Of a DNA stretch of 10,122 bases, positions 1-5,967 are shown in pieces. The stretch is from JACJWR01 sp044326505 (lineage in GTDB: Bacteria; Actinomycetota; Actinomycetes; S36-B12; UBA10799). Within the stretch, counting starts at the first letter, position 1. Each line of letters begins with the position of its first letter. The notes under the pieces are model-generated. The model was given only the letters and a program-made list of their open reading frames with translations, was not told the origin of the DNA and did not search any database. The stretch spans positions 1-10,122 of the forward strand of contig JBIRBF010000093.1 in NCBI GenBank assembly GCA_044326505.1, written 5' to 3'. The position numbers and the translations under genes were made by a program.

Positions 1-1215
1 GGTGTCGTTGGTGAGTCCCTGCAACTGGATGTAACTCTCACCGGTTGCGCCGATGGGGGTACCAGCCGAGGGCGGCGTGAGCGGGCTGCCTTCCACCCCA
101 TCGACGGTCACGTCGTAGTTGGTCACCGCCTCGGCGGCGGTCGGAGTCTTGAACACCACCGTTGCGGACCCGTCATCGGGGATCACCCGCACCAACACCG
201 GCTTCTTCGGTACCCCACCGGGATCCCCGGCGGGGATGGCTGCGGGCGTGACGGTAACGGGCTGCGACGGTACGCCCGGCCCGCTGTCGTACACGGCCCT
301 GATGCGCACCTCGGCCGGCACGCCGTTGTCGAGGTCCGGCACCTCCAGCGGGCTTGAGGTCACGGGCGGCACGTGGGCGATGTACGCACCACCGTCCACT
401 GAGTACTCGTAGTTGCGTACCGGTTGCCCGGCATCCGGGGGGGCGGTGAAGCCGATGGCTGCCGCGCGATCGTGCGGCGTCGCGACAAGGTTGGTCGGAC
501 CGGTCGCAGTGAAGTTCGTGGGTCCACCGGGCTGGCTAGCGCCCAGGGTGTTGAGCGAGCGCACCGCTACGTTGTGGGCGCCGGTCGCGGGCAACGGGTT
601 GAGCTCGAAGAGCAGCCGTGAGTTGGTCTCGCTGAAGGGCGTGACGGGCTTCCAGGGACCCGCGTCGACGGAGAACTCGTGCCCGGTGAAGGGCGAGCCG
701 CCATTGTCGGACTTGTCGAAGGCCACAAGGATGCGATCAGGGTTGGCGATCGCGAACACCTGGGTCGGGGCGTAGGGGACAGAGATGGGTTGGGTGTGGA
801 AGGGCAGCGGCGCTGAGGCACCCCCGGGTCCAGCATCCGACTGCGCCCGGAGGATGAGGGTGTAGTCGGTGCCCGGCGTCAAGCCCACGATGCCCACAGG
901 GGAGTCCGTGCGCAGGGCATCGGCCCAGTGCGCGCCGGCATCCATCGAATACTCGTACTTGGTGATCGCGGCCTGGCCGGGCGGGGTGGCTTGGGTGAAC
1001 TCGATGCCGATCGTGGTCCGCGTGACAGTGGACCCGGTGATCACGGGCGCCACGGGCGCCGTGGCGACGGTCGCGGCCGCGGGTTGCAGCCCGAGACCGA
1101 GGAGTCCGAGCGAGGCGATCGCCACGACGGCGAGCATCCGCCACCAGCCGTGCCTCGGCCGAACGCCGCGTGGATCGACCGGAAACTCCGATGACATGCC
1201 GCGCATTGAATGCAT
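1..1215 (-). CDS. Secreted multi-domain fibronectin type III-like protein (C-terminus beyond left edge)
   Basis: Minus-strand frame open for 405 codons, running off the left edge, so the C-terminus is missing. The ATG at 1215 is the first start after an in-frame stop near 1252 and has an AAGGGG ribosome site 9 bases upstream; in-frame ATGs at 1206 and 1197 are alternatives. The N-terminus looks like a Sec signal peptide: basic residues (R16, R19, R21, R26), a hydrophobic core at about 27-43, then QPAAAT with likely cleavage near residue 48. The rest is at least three modules of about 90 residues plus part of a fourth. Each carries a recurring core: KYEYSMDAGAHW (86-97), GHEFSVDAGPW (178-188), NYEYSVDGGAY (268-278) and NYDVTVDG (366-373). 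Pro/Gly-rich linkers and an LTPGTDYTLILRA-type strand pattern are typical of FN3 domains. It is probably exported and perhaps surface-attached; ligand and anchoring are unknown. The gap and hairpin upstream suggest its own transcription. Confidence 0.85.
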   Translation of the reverse strand, partial: MHSMRGMSSEFPVDPRGVRPRHGWWRMLAVVAIASLGLLGLGLQPAAATVATAPVAPVITGSTVTRTTIGIEFTQATPPGQAAITKYEYSMDAGAHWADALRTDSPVGIVGLTPGTDYTLILRAQSDAGPGGASAPLPFHTQPISVPYAPTQVFAIANPDRILVAFDKSDNGGSPFTGHEFSVDAGPWKPVTPFSETNSRLLFELNPLPATGAHNVAVRSLNTLGASQPGGPTNFTATGPTNLVATPHDRAAAIGFTAPPDAGQPVRNYEYSVDGGAYIAHVPPVTSSPLEVPDLDNGVPAEVRIRAVYDSGPGVPSQPVTVTPAAIPAGDPGGVPKKPVLVRVIPDDGSATVVFKTPTAAEAVTNYDVTVDGVEGSPLTPPSAGTPIGATGESYIQLQGLTNDT

Positions 1216-1224
1216 GAGCTTGCG

Positions 1225-1230
1225 CCCCTT
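1225..1230 (-). promoter_or_regulatory. Ribosome binding site of the FN3-like secreted protein
   Basis: The minus strand reads AAGGGG here, 9 bases before the ATG at 1215. It decides for the most upstream of three closely spaced in-frame ATGs (1215, 1206, 1197). The 148-base gap to the preceding gene has no clear promoter. I saw only weak elements on the minus strand, such as TTGAGC, GGGGGAACCC and CATAGT, none with convincing spacing. Confidence 0.5.
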
Positions 1231-1325
1231 CAGAGGTACCCTTTGTCGCCACTATGCGATAGGACGCAGTATGGGTTCCCCCTGGATGCTCAAGTCACCC
1301 GCTCAACCAGCGATTGTGGACATTC

Positions 1326-1350
1326 GTCGTCGGGCCATGGGCCGAACGAC
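1326..1350 (-). terminator. Hairpin after the coiled-coil methyltransferase, candidate terminator
   Basis: On the minus strand, 12 bases after the methyltransferase stop, GTCGTTCGG can pair with CCGACGAC as an 8-bp stem with one bulged T. The intervening CCCATGGC can partly pair further (GGCC-CAT-GGCC). No T-run follows, so a classical intrinsic terminator is not proven; GC-rich actinobacteria often have stems without a U-tract. Its position between the export cluster and the secreted-protein gene fits the end of the rfbA-wzm-wzt-methyltransferase transcript. Confidence 0.4.
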
Positions 1351-1362
1351 TGACATCGGCGA

Positions 1363-2718
1363 CTAGCGCCGAAGCCGCCGGACCTTCTCGCCCACGCGGA
1401 AGCTGACCGACGACTGCGCGTCGGCCAACTGCTTCGTGGCGATCTCTTGGGCCACGAGTGCGCGCTGGCGCTCGGCTTCGGCCAGGCGGGCCTCGGCAGT
1501 GAGCTGCGCGCGCTCCTCGGCGGCTCGCTCCCGTTCGGCGGCAAGTTCGGCGCGCAGCTTCTCCACCTCGTCGGACAAGCGGGTGCGCAAGTCGTCGGCT
1601 GCGAGCCCGAAGTCAACAGCCTCCTGCCGGTCGGTCAGCGCGGCCGCCGCGAAGTCCTGTGCCTGGCGTAGTTGCATCGTTCGCGTGTCGAGGGAGGCCC
1701 GGTAGGACAGCAGGGCGGACTCGGAGATGCGGTCGGCATAGACGAAGGAGCCCGACCCGGCCACCTCGCAGAAGGGTGGTTGGTGCCTGCCCTTGTCCAG
1801 CACGACGACCGAGTCGTACACGTGGATGCCCGTGACGGACGTGGTCCAGACGCCGAGCTCGGCGTCAGTCGAGAAGTGATAGCCGTTGATGTCGTCGAGT
1901 CGCGCCTTCGCCCATTCCATGAAGGTCTGATCGGCATCTTGGAAGGGCTCCCAGTACGAGGTGTGCGTGTCCTCCACCAGGTACACGCCACCGTCGTTGA
2001 GGGTCGGGAACAGGCACTCGACCGAAGTGATCTGCTGCGCCATCGTATGGCCGCCGTCGTCGATGATCACGTCGAAGGGGCCGAAGCGCTCCACCACCGA
2101 CGTCAGGAACTCGGGGTCGCTCTGGTCCCCCACTGCGACGTCGAATCGACCCGCGCATGCGGCTTCGGCGGACGGATCGACGTCCATTCCGACGAGGACC
2201 GCCTGCGGGCCGAGCAGAGCGCGGAGCTGGTCCAGGCCGCCACCGTGGAACACGCCGATCTCGAGCACCCGGGACGGCGTGCCGACGTAGGGCGCGAGCG
2301 TGCGCCGGTAGATGTCGAAGTAGTGCGGCCACTTGTCGAAGGGCAGCCCCGCGCGCTTCGCGGCGAACCGCGCGAACAGCGGGTTGTCGAGCTGCGCCTC
2401 CCAGTCGTCCCCGATGTAGAACGCCGCCCGGTAGCACTCGATCACGTCGGGATCGAGCCAGCGTCCGCGCGCGCGCAGTTGGTCGCCCAGCGCTTCGGCG
2501 CGTCCTGCGGGGGTGGCTGCGTCCTGCACCGCGCTCCGCAGCCGTGCACGCAAACCGTCGTCCAGGGCGGCTGCATCCAGCAGTTCCATCGCACGCTCGG
2601 GCACGTCGAGCAGCAGCGCCGCCAGCACATCGGCCAGCAGGCCCGCCGGCAGGTCGAGCGAATGCGGTGCGTTGTCCGAGTCGGGTGCGTTGTCCGAATC
2701 GGGTGCGTTGTCGCTCAC
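1363..2718 (-). CDS. Class I SAM-dependent methyltransferase with C-terminal coiled coil (probable sugar O-methyltransferase)
   Basis: 451 residues from the GTG at 2718, chosen because AGAGGTGA ends 5 bases before it; the GTG at 2727 (three residues longer) is the alternative. Order of parts: a repeated acidic N-terminus SDNAPD (2-18); a helical region (about 25-90); a Rossmann methyltransferase domain (about 125-330); a coiled coil rich in Glu, Arg and Ala (about 375-435); and the basic end SSVSFRVGEKVRRLRR. In the catalytic domain, VLEIGVFHGGG (151-161) is the SAM motif I, MDVDP (178-182) holds the acidic residue for the ribose, and IIDDGGH (218-224) and VEDTHTSYW (248-256) resemble the metal-binding region of MycE/ElmMI/OleY-type sugar O-methyltransferases. 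Those enzymes methylate rhamnose or related sugars, which suits the rml genes nearby. The coiled coil is not needed for catalysis and suggests scaffolding or chain-length measuring. The gene sits directly downstream of wzt. Methyltransferase class is secure; the substrate is inferred. Confidence 0.88.
   Translation of the reverse strand: MSDNAPDSDNAPDSDNAPHSLDLPAGLLADVLAALLLDVPERAMELLDAAALDDGLRARLRSAVQDAATPAGRAEALGDQLRARGRWLDPDVIECYRAAFYIGDDWEAQLDNPLFARFAAKRAGLPFDKWPHYFDIYRRTLAPYVGTPSRVLEIGVFHGGGLDQLRALLGPQAVLVGMDVDPSAEAACAGRFDVAVGDQSDPEFLTSVVERFGPFDVIIDDGGHTMAQQITSVECLFPTLNDGGVYLVEDTHTSYWEPFQDADQTFMEWAKARLDDINGYHFSTDAELGVWTTSVTGIHVYDSVVVLDKGRHQPPFCEVAGSGSFVYADRISESALLSYRASLDTRTMQLRQAQDFAAAALTDRQEAVDFGLAADDLRTRLSDEVEKLRAELAAERERAAEERAQLTAEARLAEAERQRALVAQEIATKQLADAQSSVSFRVGEKVRRLRR
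2666..2712 (-). repeat. In-frame 18-bp tandem repeat in the methyltransferase N-terminus
   Basis: Two 18-base units (2666-2683 and 2684-2701) differ at one base and are followed by an 11-base partial copy (2702-2712). On the minus strand they encode SDNAPD repeats immediately after the start codon. The unit is a multiple of three, so copy changes would keep the frame. The segment is predicted to be disordered and acidic. Confidence 0.8.
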
Positions 2719-2723
2719 TTGGC

Positions 2724-2731
2724 TCACCTCT
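2724..2731 (-). promoter_or_regulatory. Ribosome binding site deciding the methyltransferase start
   Basis: The minus strand reads AGAGGTGA, a near-consensus Shine-Dalgarno sequence, 5 bases before the GTG at 2718. The upstream in-frame GTG at 2727 lies inside this site with no spacing of its own, so 2718 is the better start. The site falls in the short gap after the wzt stop (2738-2740). Confidence 0.6.
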
Positions 2732-2737
2732 GGCTTG

Positions 2738-4144
2738 TCACGGGGATGTCGACGTCGACTTTGGCTTCGACTTGGGCAATGGCGGGGCCAACTGCGCGGT
2801 CGGCCCAGGCTTCCCCCCGGTATTCAGTTCCGGCGCGTTCCAGCCTTCGACGGGAGCCGCGCCAGTCGGCTCGGGCCGCGGGGACGAGCCGCCCCACTGG
2901 CCCGGCATCGTTATCAGCCCAGGCTCGTCGGAGGATCCGGGCCGCACCCGAACCTCGAAGAAGCGGTCCAGGTAGTCCAGGAACGAGCCCTGGGCCATGA
3001 TCGCCGCCGACGTCGCATACGTTCCCGACGCCAGCAGCACCTCGGGCATGGAGAAATCGGCGTAGCCGGTGCCCTGCTTCACTTCTACAGCCCCCTGCAG
3101 CCGCGAGTTCGGTCCGGCGACGTTGACGGCAGCTTCGGTGAAGAAGCCGAAACCGAAGATCACGTTCTTAGTGGCCTCCTTGGCCTCGAAGTGCAGGCGC
3201 ATAGTCCCGGGCTTGCCGTTGATCAGGAACGCCGACGATTCACCGGTCGGGCCGAATAACTCCACGCCTACGATCCGGACGTCGCCGGAACCGCGCCGCA
3301 CCACCACCTCGGCGCCTTCGGCCCCCTCGGCAGCCTCCTGGCCTCCCCGCTCGGCCTCGTCGGAGTTGACCTTGTGCATGTAGGCGTCCACCACACTGCG
3401 CGCATCGCCGATCGCCTGTACCTCGCCGTGGTCGAGCCACATGGCGTAGTCGCACCGATCGGTCACGATCCCCATGGAGTGCGTGACGATGACGATGGTC
3501 GAGCCGCGCTGGCGCAACTCGTGGATGTAGTCGAAGCACTTGCGCTGGAAGTCCTCATCGCCGACTGCGATGACCTCGTCGATCACCAGGATCTCCGGAT
3601 TGACCTTCACGGCCACCGCGAAGCCAAGTCGCACGTACATACCCGAGGAGTAGGTCTTGATCGGCGAATCGATGAAGCGGCCGAGACCGGCGAACTCGAT
3701 GATGTCTTCCATCGACTCGGCTATCTGCTGCTTGGTCATGCCCAGGATCGAGGCGTTCAGCACGATGTTCTCGCGCCCGGTGAGTTCGGGGTGGAAGCCG
3801 GCGCCGAGCTCGAGCAGCGCGGAGAGCTTGCCCGTGACGCGCACGGAACCCGACGTCGGTCGGTAGATGCCGGCGATGACCTTGAGTGCCGTGGACTTGC
3901 CGGAGCCGTTGTGCCCGATGATCCCGAACATCGAGCCCTTGGGAACGTCGAACGTGGCGTCGCGCAGCGCCCAGAACTCCTCGGACTCCGGGGACTTGCC
4001 GCGCACGAAGCGCTCCTTGAGCGCCATCCGGCGCTCGTGGTTGAGCAGGAAACGCTTGGACAGCTCCTGCGCCCTGATCGCGACCTCGGCCTCCGGCAGG
4101 CGGGGCATGGCGGCGATGTCGTCGGCCGGGCTCGGCCGGCTCAT
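2738..4144 (-). CDS. wzt: Polysaccharide ABC transporter ATP-binding protein with C-terminal domain (Wzt-like)
   Basis: 468 residues. The ATG at 4144 overlaps the wzm stop in an ATGA junction; an ATG at 4252 in the same frame would lie deep inside wzm and only adds low-complexity residues. The ATPase half contains Walker A GHNGSGKST (77-85), the Wzt/TagH-type signature YSSGM (165-169), Walker B ILVIDE (185-190) and the switch histidine in VTHSMG (H222). It powers export of a finished polysaccharide across the membrane with Wzm. After an acidic Glu/Gly/Ala linker (about 263-285) comes a beta-rich C-terminal domain (about 286-400), placed as in Wzt proteins whose C-domain binds the chain end. 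A Pro/Ser/Gly/Lys-rich, apparently disordered tail follows (about 401-468). Teichoic-acid exporters (TagH) share the ATPase type. The extra domain and the adjoining methyltransferase make an O-antigen-like Wzt more likely. Confidence 0.93.
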   Translation of the reverse strand: MSRPSPADDIAAMPRLPEAEVAIRAQELSKRFLLNHERRMALKERFVRGKSPESEEFWALRDATFDVPKGSMFGIIGHNGSGKSTALKVIAGIYRPTSGSVRVTGKLSALLELGAGFHPELTGRENIVLNASILGMTKQQIAESMEDIIEFAGLGRFIDSPIKTYSSGMYVRLGFAVAVKVNPEILVIDEVIAVGDEDFQRKCFDYIHELRQRGSTIVIVTHSMGIVTDRCDYAMWLDHGEVQAIGDARSVVDAYMHKVNSDEAERGGQEAAEGAEGAEVVVRRGSGDVRIVGVELFGPTGESSAFLINGKPGTMRLHFEAKEATKNVIFGFGFFTEAAVNVAGPNSRLQGAVEVKQGTGYADFSMPEVLLASGTYATSAAIMAQGSFLDYLDRFFEVRVRPGSSDEPGLITMPGQWGGSSPRPEPTGAAPVEGWNAPELNTGGKPGPTAQLAPPLPKSKPKSTSTSP

Positions 4145-4965
4145 ATGGCCTCGCCTATGTCCTGGCCCTTCCGCAGATACACCCACCAAGCCAGCAGGAC
4201 CATCGCCGCCGTCCAGCCCGCCATCGCCGCGAACTGACCCAGGTCGGGCCACGTGAGGTCGTACAGCACGTTGCGGAACGCAGAGATGAACTCAGCGATC
4301 GGATTGGCGGACATGATGGCCCGCACCGGGATGCCCTTCCACTCCTCCGGGATCTGCTCCACCGGGTAGATCACCGGCGAGAGGAAGAACAGCAGCTGCA
4401 CGATCACGCCGACGATCTGTTGCAGGTCGCGGGCATAGACGTTGAGGATCGACAGCGTCATCGCCAGGGCGACGACGAAGACGAAGAACATCACGAACAA
4501 CAGCGGGAACAGCACCCAGGTGACGCCGACGTTGCCGATGACTATGAGCACCACCAGCAGGATCGCGAACTCGATGAGCACCTGGGTGCTGATGGCGATC
4601 GCGGTGCCGATCACCGGCACGTAGCTGGGCAGGTAGATCTTCTGAAGCAGCGTGCCCGACCCGAGCAGCGAGGGGATCATCATGTTGACCCCGGTCGCGA
4701 AGAAGTTGTACGCGACCATGCCCACCAGCAGCCACACCGCGTAGATGCCCGGGCTGCCGTCCCCGAGGGGCGGCGGTTCGACCCGGATGATCACCGAGAA
4801 CACCGCGGCGTAGATGAGCAGAGTGGCCAGCGGCAGCACCAGCGACCAGATCCAGCCCAAGAAGGTGCCGCGGAAGCGGGACTTGAGGTCCCGCTGGGCG
4901 AAGCTCCAGATCAGCTGCCGGTAGGTCCACGGCGTGCCGCGGGAGTTGCGGGTGATTGTGCTCAC
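4141..4965 (-). CDS. wzm: Polysaccharide/polyol phosphate ABC-2 transporter permease (Wzm-like)
   Basis: 274 residues starting at a GTG (4965) that overlaps the rfbA stop as GTGA, with AGGAG 4 bases upstream. The N-terminus YRQLIWSFAQRDLKSRFRG followed by FLGWIWSLVLPL (16-46) is the family hallmark: an amphipathic interface segment with the RDLKxR motif leading into the first membrane helix. About six membrane segments can be read, near 38-60, 76-98, 121-145, 149-172, 183-202 and 243-263. FLSPVIYP (194-201) is another conserved element of the ABC-2 O-antigen/teichoic acid permeases. It should form a dimeric channel in the cytoplasmic membrane driven by two Wzt subunits. Coupling by overlaps on both sides implies matched synthesis with rfbA and wzt. 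Length is normal for the family. Confidence 0.95.
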   Translation of the reverse strand: MSTITRNSRGTPWTYRQLIWSFAQRDLKSRFRGTFLGWIWSLVLPLATLLIYAAVFSVIIRVEPPPLGDGSPGIYAVWLLVGMVAYNFFATGVNMMIPSLLGSGTLLQKIYLPSYVPVIGTAIAISTQVLIEFAILLVVLIVIGNVGVTWVLFPLLFVMFFVFVVALAMTLSILNVYARDLQQIVGVIVQLLFFLSPVIYPVEQIPEEWKGIPVRAIMSANPIAEFISAFRNVLYDLTWPDLGQFAAMAGWTAAMVLLAWWVYLRKGQDIGEAI

Positions 4966-5849
4966 TGGGCTCCTGCCAGATCGGCGCGTTCCTTGAGCAG
5001 TCCAGCCAGGTACTCGCCGTAGCCGCTCTTGCGCAACGGCTCGGCCAAAGCGAGCAGCTGGTCGTCGTCGATCCAGCCGCGACGCCAGGCGACTTCCTCG
5101 AGGCAGCCGACACCGGTCCCCTGGCGCTGCTCGAGCACGCGGACGTACTCGCCCGCGTCGTGCAGCGACTCGAACGATCCCGTGTCCAGCCAGGCGGTGC
5201 CGCGCGGGAGCACGGTGACCTTGAGTCGGCCCTGCCGGAGGTACTCCTCGTTCACGGCCGTGATCTCGAGCTCCCCGCGAGCGCTCGGTCGCACGCCGGC
5301 GGACACCTCCACCACGTCGGCGGAGTAGAAATACAGGCCGGGTACGGCGTAGTTGCTGCGCGGCTCTGCGGGCTTCTCGACCAGCGACAGCACTGTGCCG
5401 TCGGGGCCGAACTCGACCACGCCGTACTCTCGCGGGTTGGCGACGCGGTACGCGAACACATGCCCGCCGTCAGGATCGGTCAGTTCCTCAAGGCGGGTCC
5501 CCAGGCCCACCCCATGGAAGATGTTGTCGCCGAGCACGAGGGCGGCGGCATCGCCGTCGAGGAAGTCCCGACCCAGGATGAACGCCTGCGCCAGGCCCTC
5601 CGGCCGGGGCTGCACGACGTACTCGAAATTCACCCCGAGCTCCGAGCCGTCGCCCAGCAGCCGGCGGAACCCGGGCTGGTCCTCCTCCGTGGTGATCACG
5701 AGGATGTCGCGCAGCCCGGCGGCCATCAAAGTGCTCACGGGGTAATGGATCATCGGCTTGTCGAAAACCGGCAGCAACTGCTTGGAAACACCGCGGGTAA
5801 TGGGCCAGAGGCGCGAGCCGGTACCTCCTGCGAGGACGATTCCCTTCAC
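4962..5849 (-). CDS. rfbA: Glucose-1-phosphate thymidylyltransferase (RmlA)
   Basis: 295 residues, full length for the family. It converts glucose-1-phosphate and dTTP into dTDP-glucose, the first step to dTDP-L-rhamnose. Visible motifs: MKGIVLAGGTGSRLWPIT at the N-terminus (nucleotide-binding loop 6-16); KQLLPVFDKPMIHYP (23-37); PRPEGLAQA (81-89); LGDN with a metal-binding Asp (D108); EYGVVEF (141-147); VEKP (157-160); and AWLDTG with the second metal Asp (D222). The GTG at 5849 is the only sensible start: an in-frame TAG lies 9-12 bases upstream and the protein begins exactly where the family does. No Shine-Dalgarno sequence precedes it, but a -10-like TAGGCT is placed so that transcription could begin at the GTG. 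It heads the minus-strand cluster and overlaps wzm by the GTGA junction. Confidence 0.97.
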   Translation of the reverse strand: MKGIVLAGGTGSRLWPITRGVSKQLLPVFDKPMIHYPVSTLMAAGLRDILVITTEEDQPGFRRLLGDGSELGVNFEYVVQPRPEGLAQAFILGRDFLDGDAAALVLGDNIFHGVGLGTRLEELTDPDGGHVFAYRVANPREYGVVEFGPDGTVLSLVEKPAEPRSNYAVPGLYFYSADVVEVSAGVRPSARGELEITAVNEEYLRQGRLKVTVLPRGTAWLDTGSFESLHDAGEYVRVLEQRQGTGVGCLEEVAWRRGWIDDDQLLALAEPLRKSGYGEYLAGLLKERADLAGAQ

Positions 5850-5855
5850 CTGCCC

Positions 5856-5861
5856 AGCCTA
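5856..5861 (-). promoter_or_regulatory. Candidate -10 element giving a leaderless rfbA mRNA
   Basis: The minus strand reads TAGGCT here, matching the TANNNT actinobacterial -10 pattern. Exactly six bases (GGGCAG) separate it from the rfbA GTG at 5849, so the usual spacing places +1 on the start codon itself. The absence of a Shine-Dalgarno sequence agrees. No good -35 hexamer is visible 16-18 bases further up, which is common in this group. Confidence 0.45.
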
Positions 5862-5903
5862 ACGGTCCGCAGCGCGCCGACCGGCCAGCGGCGGGTCGGC
5901 CAT

Positions 5904-5909
5904 TACGAT
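5904..5909 (+). promoter_or_regulatory. Candidate -10 element for rfbB
   Basis: TACGAT within CATTACGATG fits TANNNT and is the only AT-leaning hexamer in the 118-base divergent gap between rfbA and rfbB. It would start transcription near 5916 and leave a leader of about 50 bases. No recognisable -35 hexamer accompanies it. Confidence 0.3.
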
Positions 5910-5918
5910 GTCGTCACT

Positions 5919-5939
5919 GCCCGCCGCACCACCGCGGGC
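5919..5939 (+). other. GC-rich inverted repeat in the rfbB leader
   Basis: GCCCGC (5919-5924) and GCGGGC (5934-5939) are perfect complements around a 9-base loop, ending 28 bases before the rfbB start. If the promoter is near 5904, this folds in the 5' untranslated RNA. It could also be an operator half-site pair for the divergent genes. No function is known, and such short GC stems arise easily at this base composition. Confidence 0.3.
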
Positions 5940-5955
5940 TTCGCGCTCAGCCATC

Positions 5956-5962
5956 GAAGGGA
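5956..5962 (+). promoter_or_regulatory. Ribosome binding site of rfbB
   Basis: GAAGGGA lies 5 bases before the GTG at 5968. It decides against the upstream in-frame ATG at 5908, which would add 20 residues ahead of the nucleotide-binding loop, has no comparable site, and would sit on the candidate -10 element. Confidence 0.65.
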
Positions 5963-5967
5963 CATCC

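Noticed and set aside
1216..1300. Fragments on the minus strand resembling cyclic-dinucleotide riboswitch motifs (GGGGGAACCCA, GGGGCGCAAGC) ahead of the secreted-protein gene
   Set aside because: Secreted actinobacterial proteins sometimes carry such riboswitches, but the remaining conserved blocks and paired stems are absent and the leader is too short to hold a full aptamer.
1672..3000. Long plus-strand open frame of 442 codons opposite the methyltransferase and wzt
   Set aside because: It is the antisense shadow of two genes with clear catalytic motifs; its composition is rich in Arg, Val and His without any recognisable domain.
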